Shown here: positions 51,349-60,495 of the stretch, piece by piece
Position numbering within the stretch: the stretch's first letter is position 1
How the letters are laid out: each line of letters starts with the position of its first letter
Source of the DNA: Mesorhizobium sp. M3A.F.Ca.ET.080.04.2.1
Lineage (GTDB): Bacteria; Pseudomonadota; Alphaproteobacteria; Rhizobiales; Rhizobiaceae
Assembly: GCF_003952525.1 (NCBI RefSeq)
Contig: NZ_CP034451.1
Span: 310,001-374,000 of the forward strand
Reading direction: 5' to 3'
Length of the DNA: 64,000 nucleotides
Made by a program: the position numbers and the translations under genes
Notes under the pieces: model-generated
Databases searched by the model: none
Seen by the model: only the letters and a program-made list of their open reading frames with translations
What the model was told of the DNA's origin: nothing

Positions 51349-52869
51349 ATGGCAAGCGCGGCACAAGCACTTGATTGCAGCCAGTCTGATTGTGTTCTGG
51401 AAATCGACAATGTGACCAAATCATTCCCCGGCGTGTTGGCACTTGACGGCGTTTCGCTCCGGATAAAGCGGGGGACGGTGCATGCGCTCATGGGAGAGAA
51501 TGGCGCCGGCAAATCCACGCTGATGAAAATTGCCGCCGGCATTATCCAGCCGGACAGTGGCGCCATTCGTCTGCATGGTCGGGACGTTCGTCTTGCCAAT
51601 CCGCTCCAGGCACTGCAGAGCGGAATCGCGATGATCCATCAAGAGCTTAACTTGATGGATTCGATGACGGTTGCTGAAAACATCTGGATAAGGCGTGAGC
51701 CCAAGAACCGCTTGGGCTTGATCGACCATGCCGAAATGCGCCGTAGGACAGTCGAGGCGTTCAGGCAGCTTGAAGTCGACATCGATCCCGACATCCGGGT
51801 CGGCAAGCTGACGGTCGCAAGCCAGCAGATGGTCGAGATTGCCAAGGCGGTGTCCTACGAATCCGATGTCTTGATCATGGATGAACCAACGTCGGCTTTG
51901 ACCGAACGTGAGGTAGGGCAGCTCTTCCGGATCATCCGCATGCTGAGGGCGAAGGGCAAAGGCATCATCTACATCACCCACAAGATGGATGAGCTCTTCG
52001 AAATCGCCGACGAGGTATCCGTATTCCGGGATGGCAAATACATCGATACCAGGCCGTCCAACGCCGTCACCCGCAACGACGTGATCCGCATGATGATCGG
52101 GCGTGAGCTCACCCAAATGTTCCCCAAACAGACGGTGCCGATCGGGGATGTGGTGCTTCGCGTCAGAGACCTGTGCCTGGCGGGCGTCATTGAAAATATT
52201 TCGTTCGAGGTCCGCGCGGGAGAAATCCTTGGCGTTGCTGGTCTTGTGGGATCGGGCCGATCAAATATTGCCGAAACGATCTTCGGCATTTCTCCCGCCA
52301 CCTCGGGATCGATCGAAGTTGGCGGAAAGTCAGTTAGCATCGGGTCTCCGCGGGAGGCCATGAAGAACGGCATGGCCCTTTTGACGGAGGACCGAAAGGC
52401 ATCAGGCTGTTTTCTCACGCTGGGGATTCAGGAGAATACCCAGATGGCGGCCCTCCAGAGCGCTTATGTAAGGTGCGGCTTCGTGGAGCGAGGGAAGCTG
52501 TCGCTGGATGCCGGCCGGATGGTCCAGACGCTTCACGTCAAGACCCCCAGCATGCGCCAGCCCATTGTCTACCTCTCGGGGGGCAACCAGCAAAAGGTGT
52601 TGATTGGTCGCTGGCTGCTGACGAACCCCAAAATCCTGATCCTCGATGAGCCGACGCGTGGCGTCGACGTAGGCGCGAAGGCTGAGATCCACAGCCTTAT
52701 CTCCAGGCTCGCAGGTTCCGGCGCAGCGGTCGTCATGATCTCATCCGAACTCCCCGAAGTGCTTGGCATGAGCGACAGGATCATGGTTGTCCACGCGGGC
52801 CGCGTGACCGGCATTCTCGGTCGCCATGAAGCCGACCAGCACAAGATCATGGAGCTAGCATCGGCATGA
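51349..52869 (+). CDS. Ribose-type ABC transporter ATPase with two nucleotide-binding domains (locus B)
   Basis: A 506-residue RbsA-type tandem ATPase, paralogous to the protein at 11921. The first domain has GENGAGKST and [14 protein letters not shown]; the second has degenerate GLVGSGRSN, signature [15 protein letters not shown] and [18 protein letters not shown]. The ATG at 51349 follows GGGAGG at spacing 10; the 20 extra codons of the longest frame overlap the hairpin and are unlikely. The stop overlaps the permease start (ATGA). Confidence 0.95.
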   Translation: MASAAQALDCSQSDCVLEIDNVTKSFPGVLALDGVSLRIKRGTVHALMGENGAGKSTLMKIAAGIIQPDSGAIRLHGRDVRLANPLQALQSGIAMIHQELNLMDSMTVAENIWIRREPKNRLGLIDHAEMRRRTVEAFRQLEVDIDPDIRVGKLTVASQQMVEIAKAVSYESDVLIMDEPTSALTEREVGQLFRIIRMLRAKGKGIIYITHKMDELFEIADEVSVFRDGKYIDTRPSNAVTRNDVIRMMIGRELTQMFPKQTVPIGDVVLRVRDLCLAGVIENISFEVRAGEILGVAGLVGSGRSNIAETIFGISPATSGSIEVGGKSVSIGSPREAMKNGMALLTEDRKASGCFLTLGIQENTQMAALQSAYVRCGFVERGKLSLDAGRMVQTLHVKTPSMRQPIVYLSGGNQQKVLIGRWLLTNPKILILDEPTRGVDVGAKAEIHSLISRLAGSGAAVVMISSELPEVLGMSDRIMVVHAGRVTGILGRHEADQHKIMELASA

Positions 52870-53858
52870 AAAAGCGCGAGCTTTCGGTTGAATTCTCGAT
52901 GCTGGCGGTGTTGTTGGGCATCGCGCTGGTGTTTGAGATCCTGGGTTGGATTTACATGGGCCAATCGTTTCTGGCCAACAAACCCAGACTTTCCATTATC
53001 GTCCTGCAGGTCTCCGTCGTCGGCGTCATTGCAATCGGGGTGACGCAGGTCATCATCGCCGGCGGAATCGATCTTTCCTCGGGCTCGATCGCAGGTCTGG
53101 TTGCGATGGTCTCAGCCTCATTGGCGCAGGCCTCGTTCAACGACGCGGCGGTTTACCCCAAGCTGACCGACCTGCCGGCAATCTTGCCGATACTGGCAGG
53201 TCTGGCGGTTGGTCTGGCTGCCGGCGCGGTCAACGGGATCATCATAGCCAAAGAGAAGATACCTTCCTTCATTGTCACCCTGGGTATGATGGTCTCGGCG
53301 CGGGGCCTCACTCAGTGGTACACAGACGGCGTTCCGGTTGCCATGTTGACCCCTCAATTCACCTGGCTGGCGAGAAGCTTCAACGTGCTGGGCTTCCCTG
53401 TGCCAATGCCAGTCATTGTCTTTCTTGCCCTGGCAGTGATTTGCCACATCGCGCTCGGCTACACGCGATACGGCAAATTCACGTATGCAATTGGCGCCAA
53501 TGCATTGGCGGCACGCGTCTCAGGTATCAATATCAGCAGCCACCTGATCAAGGTGTATGCCGTGGCCGGGATACTTTCCGGACTGGCGGGCGTCATGACT
53601 GCCGCCCGTGCCGCATCTGGTCAACCTGGCATGGGCTCCGGGTATGAACTTGACGCCATCGCCGGCGCTGTCATTGGCGGGGCTTCTTTGGCCGGGGGGA
53701 CGGGCAGCATCGGGGGTACGGTCATCGGAACGCTGATCCTAGGTGTCGTGACCTCAGGTTTCACATTCCTTGGTGTCGGGACTTATTACCAAGACATCAT
53801 CAAGGGCACCATCATCGTCGGGGCGGTCGTCGTCGACCAGCGCCGGCGCCAAGCATGA
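52866..53858 (+). CDS. Ribose-type ABC transporter permease (locus B)
   Basis: A 330-residue BPD_transp_2 permease, paralogous to that at 10881. Shared blocks are [60 protein letters not shown] and [20 protein letters not shown]. It starts within the ATPase stop codon (ATGA) and is followed by a RidA gene whose ATG lies 23 bp after the stop. About ten hydrophobic segments are present. Confidence 0.94.
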   Translation: MKKRELSVEFSMLAVLLGIALVFEILGWIYMGQSFLANKPRLSIIVLQVSVVGVIAIGVTQVIIAGGIDLSSGSIAGLVAMVSASLAQASFNDAAVYPKLTDLPAILPILAGLAVGLAAGAVNGIIIAKEKIPSFIVTLGMMVSARGLTQWYTDGVPVAMLTPQFTWLARSFNVLGFPVPMPVIVFLALAVICHIALGYTRYGKFTYAIGANALAARVSGINISSHLIKVYAVAGILSGLAGVMTAARAASGQPGMGSGYELDAIAGAVIGGASLAGGTGSIGGTVIGTLILGVVTSGFTFLGVGTYYQDIIKGTIIVGAVVVDQRRRQA

Positions 53859-53881
53859 ATTCAATCCAGGGAGCGAACCTC

Positions 53882-54352
53882 ATGACCACTGCAGAACAAC
53901 GTATCGCCGAGCTCGGGCTGGTTTTGCCAAAGGCGCCCAAGGCCGTTACATCGGGCTATGTACCCTGGGTAAGAACCGGCAATACGATCCTGATCTCCGG
54001 TCAGCTGCCATGGAAGGACGCCAAGACCCTGATCCACGAAGGCTCGATCGGCGCGGGGATCACCGTCGAACAGGCGGCGGAAGCATGCAAGCAGGCTACG
54101 TTGAACTCCATCGCGCAGATCAAGGACGCGGTGGGCGATTTGGAGCGTGTGCGCTGCATTGTGCGGGTGGAAGGTACAATCAGCTATGCTCCCGGGCATA
54201 TCAATGAGACAGCCAAGGCTCTCGACGGTGCTTCGGCGGTCGTGAAGGGCATTTTCGGCGACCGCGGCCTCCACACCCGCATGCTCTATCCGGTCCCGGA
54301 GATCGTGTTCAAATCACCCTGTATCATCGTGCTGCAAGCCGAGGTCGATTGA
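53882..54352 (+). CDS. RidA family protein (YjgF/YER057c/UK114)
   Basis: A 156-residue RidA-type protein starting MTTAEQRIAEL (ATG preceded by AGGGAG). Conserved features are ISGQLPWKD, AAEACKQATLNSIAQIKDAV and the Arg in LERVRCIVRVEGTI, which in the family holds the carboxylate of imine/enamine substrates. PVPEIVFKSPCIIVLQAEVD is a typical ending. RidA hydrolyses reactive imines to ketoacids. Here it lies between an importer and an aldolase, which suggests that an amino-containing intermediate (amino sugar, amino acid or lactam product) arises in the pathway. Confidence 0.87.
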   Translation: MTTAEQRIAELGLVLPKAPKAVTSGYVPWVRTGNTILISGQLPWKDAKTLIHEGSIGAGITVEQAAEACKQATLNSIAQIKDAVGDLERVRCIVRVEGTISYAPGHINETAKALDGASAVVKGIFGDRGLHTRMLYPVPEIVFKSPCIIVLQAEVD

Positions 54353-54508
54353 GCCTGCAGGCTGGAATCACACCCGCTTGGCAAATGCCGATCTCCTGAT
54401 CCTCCAGCCGCGTGACGTGCTGACCTTGAAGGTCGCTATGGCGCCCAGATGGACGCTCGGTGTATCGCGCGTGCCCTCTGCAAGTCCTTTTCGCCAAGGT
54501 GAAATCCC

Positions 54509-55318
54509 GTGACCCCAAATCGACTGAAAAAGCTATGGGCAGAAGGCAAGCCCACCATCAACGGCTGGTGCTCGATCGGCAACTCGTTCGTCGCCGAGAT
54601 CATGGCGAACCAAGGCTACGACTCCGTGACGATCGACGCGCAGCACGGTGCGCTCGACTATTCCCACATACTCTCCATGCTTCAGGCGATGCTGGCGTCG
54701 GGCACCGTGCCGATGGTCCGGGTGCCATGGATGGAGCCCGGGATTATCATGAAGGCTCTAGATGCCGGGGCATACGGCATCATCTGCCCGATGGTCAGCA
54801 CCGCCGCGCAGGCAGCGGAATTTGTCAGCTATATGCGCTATCCGCCGCTTGGCCAGAGAAGCTACGGGCCCACGCGGGTCTCGTTCTCGGCCGGCAGCAA
54901 CTACGCCAGCGAGGCGAACGACGAAATCCTTGCTTTCGCGATGATTGAGACCGCTCAAGGCATGGCTGAACTCAAGGAAATTGCCACTACGCCCGGCCTT
55001 GACGGTATTTATGTCGGCCCGGCCGATCTCACCCTTGGCCTGACGAAAGGCCGCCTTCCAGCGGGATTTGATCGCGAGGAACCCGAGATCATTGTCGCCC
55101 TGCAGGAAATAGCATCGGTTTGCAGGGCAAGTGGCATCCGAGCCGGCCTCCACTGCGCGACGCCAGAATATGCCCAGCGAGCTGTTGGGTGGGGCTTCGA
55201 TATGACGACAGTGGCGAGTGATGTGAGGCTGTTGTCATCGTCGGCAGGCGCGAGCGTCAGTAAATTTAGATCACTTCTCGCTCAACCAGCCACGATGGGC
55301 AAGAATGCAGCGTACTAG
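54509..55318 (+). CDS. HpcH/HpaI family class II aldolase
   Basis: A 269-residue metal-dependent aldolase. The catalytic base motif SVTIDAQHGALDYSH (family: D-x-[EQ]-H-G), Arg in VPMVRVPWMEPG, metal ligand Glu in FAMIETAQGMAEL and Asp in GIYVGPADLTLGL are all present. Family members cleave 4-hydroxy-2-oxo acids (for example 2-keto-3-deoxy-rhamnonate or 4-hydroxy-2-oxoheptanedioate) to pyruvate plus an aldehyde. The start is a GTG with AAGG upstream. It is the last gene of the locus B operon and probably its cleavage step. A stable hairpin lies 130 bp past the stop codon. Confidence 0.9.
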   Translation: MTPNRLKKLWAEGKPTINGWCSIGNSFVAEIMANQGYDSVTIDAQHGALDYSHILSMLQAMLASGTVPMVRVPWMEPGIIMKALDAGAYGIICPMVSTAAQAAEFVSYMRYPPLGQRSYGPTRVSFSAGSNYASEANDEILAFAMIETAQGMAELKEIATTPGLDGIYVGPADLTLGLTKGRLPAGFDREEPEIIVALQEIASVCRASGIRAGLHCATPEYAQRAVGWGFDMTTVASDVRLLSSSAGASVSKFRSLLAQPATMGKNAAY

Positions 55319-56232
55319 GATAGTTCCCAGGTGCTGCGTTTTATCGCAAAGCGGCCCGGTAAATCGGCGAGGTGAGACGCAGCTTCAAGGTGCATCAAAA
55401 GCCCGTGCAGTCGCGCCAGTGCAAAGCGTGCTCGCTACAAATGGTTGGCCAGGCTGGCAGAGCTCGACGCGAGCGGCCCGCCAGCCTGGCGCCAATCGCT
55501 GAAAGTGCCGGCACGACCTCAGGCCTCGCCATAGCCGCCGACGCCTAACGGAATAGCGATTGCGCGCACTGCCTTGCTAACCCCTGCGATCAAGCGAAGC
55601 CAGGACTAGGATTCTCGCTGGGTTTGCAGGCGGATTGAAGTTGAGGACCGAGCGCCGGAGAAGACGGTCGCGGTCTTCTACTATTCGCTTGCCCAAGCGG
55701 GCCATCAAAGTCGCGCCAGGTTCGAAATAATAACCGTCGAGATCAACCAACCGAAGGCGCCCGTCACGTGATGGCTGGGAGGCGGCAAGCGAAGGAAGCT
55801 CAACATGGCTCCCTGAATGGCAGAGCCCAGCGTGCTTGAGTACGTCGCGTCATCGCCAAGATTGGCGCCCTCGTTTCAAATCTTAATCCCTTTGAGGGCT
55901 CCGTCCGAAAACAAGAGCATCAAGCGACCTCCTTCTGCGCGCCGCGGCACCGATCGATAGGGGCAGTTTTTTCCCACTCCAGGCGCCCCAACCACATTCA
56001 ACCAAGGACCAAAAGGCATTCGTCCTGCGACGGTTGGGAAAATCCAATCATCCCAGCATAAAACCTACAACTCGGTTGCACGATCCGCCGGGAATCGATA
56101 ATCCGCCGTTACTTCGGGGGCCCTAACGAAATTTCGCAATCTCGCAGAATGGCACGCCTTTTTGGCGCTATTGAAGACGATGCGACCAGGCTCTGCCGGG
56201 CAGATATCCAAGAAAAAACTCTATATATCATC
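55319..56232. other. 914-bp gap without a supported gene, with a terminator-like hairpin
   Basis: A perfect 11-bp stem pairs GCCAGGCTGGC (55448-55458) with GCCAGCCTGGC (55480-55490) around a 21-base loop and may end the aldolase transcript. The rest has only short frames on both strands and no recognisable protein, repeat or IS end. It is probably decayed DNA separating locus B from the following cluster. Confidence 0.45.
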
Positions 56233-56286
56233 TTGACAGTTTAGCAGTCGACGATAGTCTCGGGCTCGGGATCTAACGTTCGTTAG
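56233..56286 (+). promoter_or_regulatory. Promoter and palindrome upstream of the family 5 binding-protein gene
   Basis: TTGACA (56233-56238) and TAGTCT (56255-56260), spaced 16 bp, form a likely promoter. Just downstream, CTAACG (56273-56278) and CGTTAG (56281-56286) form an inverted repeat around TT, placed as an operator over or after the start point. The ATG follows 33 bases later, with AAGGGAGGAG as ribosome site. The regulator is unknown; no IclR or TetR gene is in view. Confidence 0.6.
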
Positions 56287-56319
56287 AAGCCGCACAACGC
56301 GGCAAGGGAGGAGCTACGC

Positions 56320-57903
56320 ATGTCGACTGAGCGCAAAGCCACAAATTGTCTAGCTACCGTCAGCGAAATCAATCGACGCGAATTCATTGGTGGCGCGGCA
56401 GCAGCCGGAATAACAGCACTAGTCGCTAATTCAATGATCTCGAGCTCCGCGAAAGCGCAGACGCCGCAGAAGGGCGGCATCCTGCGGGCCGGCATGCAGG
56501 GCGGCGCTACGACAGACAGCCTTGATCCGGCCGTATGGACAAGCCAGGTGCCTTATTGCTTCGGGCGCCAGTGGGGCGAGCAACTTGTCCAGATTGACGC
56601 CGCCGGCGCGGCGCAGCCGGCGCTCGCCACTGAGTGGGGCTCCTCCAAGGACGCGAAGGTCTGGACGTTCAAGATCCGCAAAGGCGTGCAGTTCCACAAC
56701 GGCAAGGAAATGACGCCGGCCGACGTCGTAGCCACCATGGAGCGTCATTCAGACGCAAAGTCCCAGTCAGGGGCGCTTGGCATCATGGGTGGCATCGCCG
56801 GCGTCAAGGCAGACGGCGACACTGTCGTATTCACGCTGAAGGACCCCAATGCCGATCTGCCATTCCTGATGGATGACTACCACCTGATGATCCAGCCAAA
56901 CGGCGGCAAGGACAATCCGACAGCGGGCATTGGCACAGGGCCGTACAAGATCGCGGTAAACGAAGCTGGCGTTCGGCTTGGCGGCGAGAAGTTTGCTAAT
57001 TACTGGCGTGATGATCGCGGCTTTGCCGATCAAATCGAAATCATTGTCGTCAATGACACGACTGCCCGTACTGCGGCCTTGCAAGGCGGACAAGTCCACA
57101 TGATCAACCGAGTTGAGCCAAAGATTGTCAACCTGATCAAGCGGGCACCAGGGGTTACAGTCCACAACGTTGCCGGGAGAGGCCATTACGTCTTCATCAT
57201 GCATTGCAACACGGTGCCATTCGACAATAATGATTTGCGTCTGGCTCTAAAATACGCCCTCAATCGTGAGGAGATAGTCCAGAAGATCTTGATGGGTTAT
57301 GGCTCAGTTGGCAACGACACGCCCATCAACAAGGCCTATCCGCTTTACACTGAACTTGAGCAACGCAAGTTCGATCCCGAAAAGGCGGCATTCCACTACA
57401 AGAAGTCAGGCCACAGCGGCTCAGTGCTACTGCGCACATCAGACGTCGCCTTCCCTGGCGCGATCGACGCCGCGCAACTCTATCAGCAGAGCGCCGCCAA
57501 GTGCGGTATCAAGATCGAAGTCAGGCGGGAGCCGGGAGACGGCTACTGGTCGAGCGTCTGGAACAAACAGCCGTTCTGCGCCTCCTACTGGAGTGGCCGG
57601 CCGACCCAGGACCAGATGTTTTCTACCGCCTATTACTCCAAGGCCGACTGGAATGACACGCGCTTCTTCAACGAGAAGTTCGACAAGATGCTGTTCCAGG
57701 CGCGCGCCGAGCTTGACCACGACAAACGCAAGGCGATCTACGCCGACATGGGGTCGATTGTACGCGACGAGGGTGGAGTTATTGTACCCATGTTCAATGA
57801 CTTCATTGACGCTGTCGGGCCGAAGGTCGGCGGATGGGCTCCCAATGGCAACGAGGAACTGATGGGCGGCTATGCGTTGTCGAAATGCTGGGTAACCGGC
57901 TGA
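56320..57903 (+). CDS. ABC transporter substrate-binding protein, family 5 (peptide/opine type), Tat-exported
   Basis: A 527-residue SBP_bac_5 protein. The N-terminus carries a twin-arginine signal (INRREFIGG, then AAAAGITALVANSMI, cleavage near AKAQ). Family blocks are WTFKIRKGVQFHNGKEMTPA, LNREEIVQKILMGYGSVGND and YWSGRPTQDQMFSTAYYSKA. It should capture peptides, opines or other large solutes in the periplasm, but no permease or ATPase genes follow, so it must work with components encoded elsewhere. It is convergent with the cupin regulator gene, 118 bp away. Confidence 0.9.
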   Translation: MSTERKATNCLATVSEINRREFIGGAAAAGITALVANSMISSSAKAQTPQKGGILRAGMQGGATTDSLDPAVWTSQVPYCFGRQWGEQLVQIDAAGAAQPALATEWGSSKDAKVWTFKIRKGVQFHNGKEMTPADVVATMERHSDAKSQSGALGIMGGIAGVKADGDTVVFTLKDPNADLPFLMDDYHLMIQPNGGKDNPTAGIGTGPYKIAVNEAGVRLGGEKFANYWRDDRGFADQIEIIVVNDTTARTAALQGGQVHMINRVEPKIVNLIKRAPGVTVHNVAGRGHYVFIMHCNTVPFDNNDLRLALKYALNREEIVQKILMGYGSVGNDTPINKAYPLYTELEQRKFDPEKAAFHYKKSGHSGSVLLRTSDVAFPGAIDAAQLYQQSAAKCGIKIEVRREPGDGYWSSVWNKQPFCASYWSGRPTQDQMFSTAYYSKADWNDTRFFNEKFDKMLFQARAELDHDKRKAIYADMGSIVRDEGGVIVPMFNDFIDAVGPKVGGWAPNGNEELMGGYALSKCWVTG

Positions 57904-58021
57904 CTCGGGTTCTGCCTTCGCGAGTTCGCGTTGCGGCCTCACGATCCCTCAGGACGCTCTTTGCCGGCGCATTGCGCACCGCCGATGAACCCCGCTTCTA
58001 GAGGACCCAGCCAGCCCCATC

Positions 58022-58660
58022 TCAAATCATTGGAGGAGTGCATGCACACACAACGACAGCAATCTCATCTCCGATGTTTTTAAGCTTGTACGGCTCGCCG
58101 TTAAGGACTTGAAATCCGCCTTCCGGTCCAATGCGGCGAACTAAACCACCGGCTTCGACCTCGACAGTACCTTGGATCACCATAGCGGCCGTCTCTCCCT
58201 GGTGAATGATCGGTTCCTCCCCGGTTCCCGCGCCGGGCTGGTAGTGCTCGAAAAACAGCTGTAGCCGCTTGTCTCGGCGCTCCGCGGCCAGCATGCGGAT
58301 ATCCGTTTCGCCGCGGAAGACGACTGTCAACTCCTGAGCTTCGGCGAAAATCACATTTGTCTGGGAGATCGGCAGAGCAAAAAAGTCCGCCAAACTCACA
58401 GGAAAGGCCTGGAGAATGCGATGCAGAGAAACCAGCGATGGCGCATGCGACTCCTGTTCGATAAGCGAAATCGTAGCGTGGGTCACACCAGACCGCTTGG
58501 CCAGTTCGCGTTGGGAAATGCCTGCGGCCTCTCTCAGAACCTTTAGGCGCGCTCCCACAGCCAAATCGGCCGCCTCGTCGGTCTGCTTTGCGCCCCGCCG
58601 GTCGCCGATTGCGGTCGATAATTGTCTGCGTGCCAAGTGCCATGCTCCACAACCAAACAT
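58022..58660 (-). CDS. XRE family regulator with C-terminal cupin domain
   Basis: A 212-residue PuuR-like regulator: HTH at about residues 37-90 (LKVLREAAGISQRELAKRSG, VTHATISLIEQ), then a cupin (EEPIIHQGETAAMVIQGTVE, VEAGGLVRRIGPEGGF). The start was set at the ATG giving MFGCGAWHLARRQLS; the 62 extra codons of the longest frame look noncoding and have poor composition. It is divergent from the small membrane protein-NCS1 permease operon, which it probably controls in response to a small ligand such as an amine or nitrogen compound. Confidence 0.85.
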   Translation of the reverse strand: MFGCGAWHLARRQLSTAIGDRRGAKQTDEAADLAVGARLKVLREAAGISQRELAKRSGVTHATISLIEQESHAPSLVSLHRILQAFPVSLADFFALPISQTNVIFAEAQELTVVFRGETDIRMLAAERRDKRLQLFFEHYQPGAGTGEEPIIHQGETAAMVIQGTVEVEAGGLVRRIGPEGGFQVLNGEPYKLKNIGDEIAVVVCACTPPMI

Positions 58661-58873
58661 TTCTGATGGGATGCAACGCGAATACAAGCGCGTCAAGCGG
58701 CGACAAGCCTCTTGTTTGTTAAATAAATTATGCCAATATGGATGAAATTTTTGACAATAGCATTCCGCCGGGAGCCTGCAGAACGGCGCCACCTGACATG
58801 TCGGCGTAAAGAACATCGCCTCTTGTGAAAGAGCGTGCAAGGGCATGAACCAAATATAGCAGGGAGAGAGACT

Positions 58874-59035
58874 ATGCGAACCGAAACACTTGAACCCGAG
58901 CTTGAGAGACGCCTGGCCCTCATCGAGGCTCAGGACAGCTTGAGCGCCGATTTTGATTTAACGGCCTGGATTGCGCTGATTGCTCTTGGGGTGGTGCTAC
59001 CTGTCATCCTGCTTCTGGTTGGAGGCTTGGCATGA
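58874..59035 (+). CDS. Small single-span membrane protein coupled to the NCS1 permease
   Basis: A 53-residue protein with a charged N-terminal half (ETLEPELERRLALIEAQDS) and one membrane segment at about residues 30-52 (AWIALIALGVVLPVILLLVG). AGGGAGAG precedes the ATG. The stop codon overlaps the ATG of the permease gene (ATGA). The tight coupling suggests a small subunit or assembly partner of the transporter. I know of no named family for it, although small partners are known for other secondary transporters. Confidence 0.75.
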   Translation: MRTETLEPELERRLALIEAQDSLSADFDLTAWIALIALGVVLPVILLLVGGLA

Positions 59036-60432
59036 CAAAGGTTGCTGATGACTTTTTGGTTGAAGCCGACAAGAGCGCATGGCCACTTTTGCCAGGTGAG
59101 CGCACATGGGGAGGCTGGCGATTGGGTATTTCTCTCGCCACCGCTGCCGCGGCAACCTGGTGCTACATCATCGGGGAGTACGTCGGCTACTACCTCGGTT
59201 TCTGGAGGGGCTTTGCCACACTTTTCGCCGGAAGCATGATCGGCATGCTTATCGTTGCTCTAGCGGCAGTTCCAGTCTGTATCCGTTTCGGTGTCGATTC
59301 AATCGCCTCGGCAAAGCCCCAGTTCGGTACCTCGGGGTGGATCATCCCGGCCATGTTGCAATTCATATCGATTGTCGGTTGGAACTCGCTGCTGCTGATA
59401 TTTTTTGGGCGGTCGACCACACAGCTTTTCTATGCTCTTGGCATTATCAGCGAAGGGTCTGGCGCCGTGTTGGTGCCAATCACCGTTGTCGTTGCTGTGT
59501 CCCTGACCTTCTTCTTTTTGCTGAAAGGCTCTCTGGGAGTCGATCGCGTCGCAAAGGTTCTGGTCGCCCATGTGTTCATTGGTTTCTGGATGCTCTACGT
59601 GTTGCTTACCCACGAATGGGATAAGCTCATCTCGGCGGTGCCAGCTTCTGCTAACGCCGACGCGCAATGGAATTACGTAACGGGGATCGAGATCGGCATC
59701 GTCTCGCTGCTGTCCTGGTGGCCCTATATAGGCGCTATGGTACGAATGGCCCCCAACGGGCGCACCGCGGCTCTTCCGATCATGCTAGGAATGGGCGCGC
59801 CGGTTCCGCTTTTGTGCGCGATCGGAATTGCAGGCATTCTGGTTCTTCAGGTCTCCGATCCTGCGCAGTGGTTGAGAACAATCGGCGGACCGATTTACGG
59901 CGTTGTCGCCTTGATTTTCGTGGCAGCGGCCAATCTCGGAACTGCAGTGGCCGGCGTCTACGCCTCCTCGATAGGACTCCGCCACATTCCCGTTTTGTCG
60001 AGATCCCCATGGCCGGTACTTCTGGCGATCTCCTTGGCGCCAGTGGCTATCGTGGGGCTGCTAATACCTGAGATGTTTTTTGCAAACTTCGGGACTTTCC
60101 TGGCGTTTATCGGACTTGGATTTGCTCCACTTTGCGGCATCCAAATTGTGGATTACTATTTCATCCGGCGTGGCAACGTGAACGTTCGTGGCCTTTTTGA
60201 GACCGGCCCCAACGCCGCGTATCGATATTGGGGCGGCTTCAATCCTGCTTCGATCATTGCAATGGTCTGCGGATTTGTGACCTACAACTATATTCTCAAT
60301 CCTATATCCTACGCGAGCCGCTTTCCTTATGAATATCTGACGGCATCGCTTCCGACCGCCGTCGTGGGCGGAGGTGTCTACTGGCTTCTGACGATCCTTT
60401 TCGTGCGCCCGGCCGGAAAGGGAGGATATTGA
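59032..60432 (+). CDS. NCS1 family permease (purine-cytosine permease type)
   Basis: A 466-residue inner-membrane transporter with about twelve hydrophobic segments. The N-terminus ADKSAWPLLPGERTWGGWRL precedes membrane segment 1; PQFGTSGWIIPAMLQFISIV and GWNSLLL are typical of the cytosine permease branch. TGIEIGIVSLLSWWPYIGAM and FAPLCGIQIVDYYFIRRGNV are further family blocks. NCS1 proteins import nucleobases, allantoin, hydantoins or thiamine by cation symport. It is coupled to the small membrane protein gene and followed by an FMN oxidase and an aldehyde dehydrogenase, so a nitrogen-ring or hydroxy-acid solute may be degraded. Confidence 0.9.
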   Translation: MTKVADDFLVEADKSAWPLLPGERTWGGWRLGISLATAAAATWCYIIGEYVGYYLGFWRGFATLFAGSMIGMLIVALAAVPVCIRFGVDSIASAKPQFGTSGWIIPAMLQFISIVGWNSLLLIFFGRSTTQLFYALGIISEGSGAVLVPITVVVAVSLTFFFLLKGSLGVDRVAKVLVAHVFIGFWMLYVLLTHEWDKLISAVPASANADAQWNYVTGIEIGIVSLLSWWPYIGAMVRMAPNGRTAALPIMLGMGAPVPLLCAIGIAGILVLQVSDPAQWLRTIGGPIYGVVALIFVAAANLGTAVAGVYASSIGLRHIPVLSRSPWPVLLAISLAPVAIVGLLIPEMFFANFGTFLAFIGLGFAPLCGIQIVDYYFIRRGNVNVRGLFETGPNAAYRYWGGFNPASIIAMVCGFVTYNYILNPISYASRFPYEYLTASLPTAVVGGGVYWLLTILFVRPAGKGGY

Positions 60433-60495
60433 GCTCTGCTCGATCCTGGCGGGGGTACAGTACTCCCGCCACATTGCGCCTTATCGAGGGACTTC

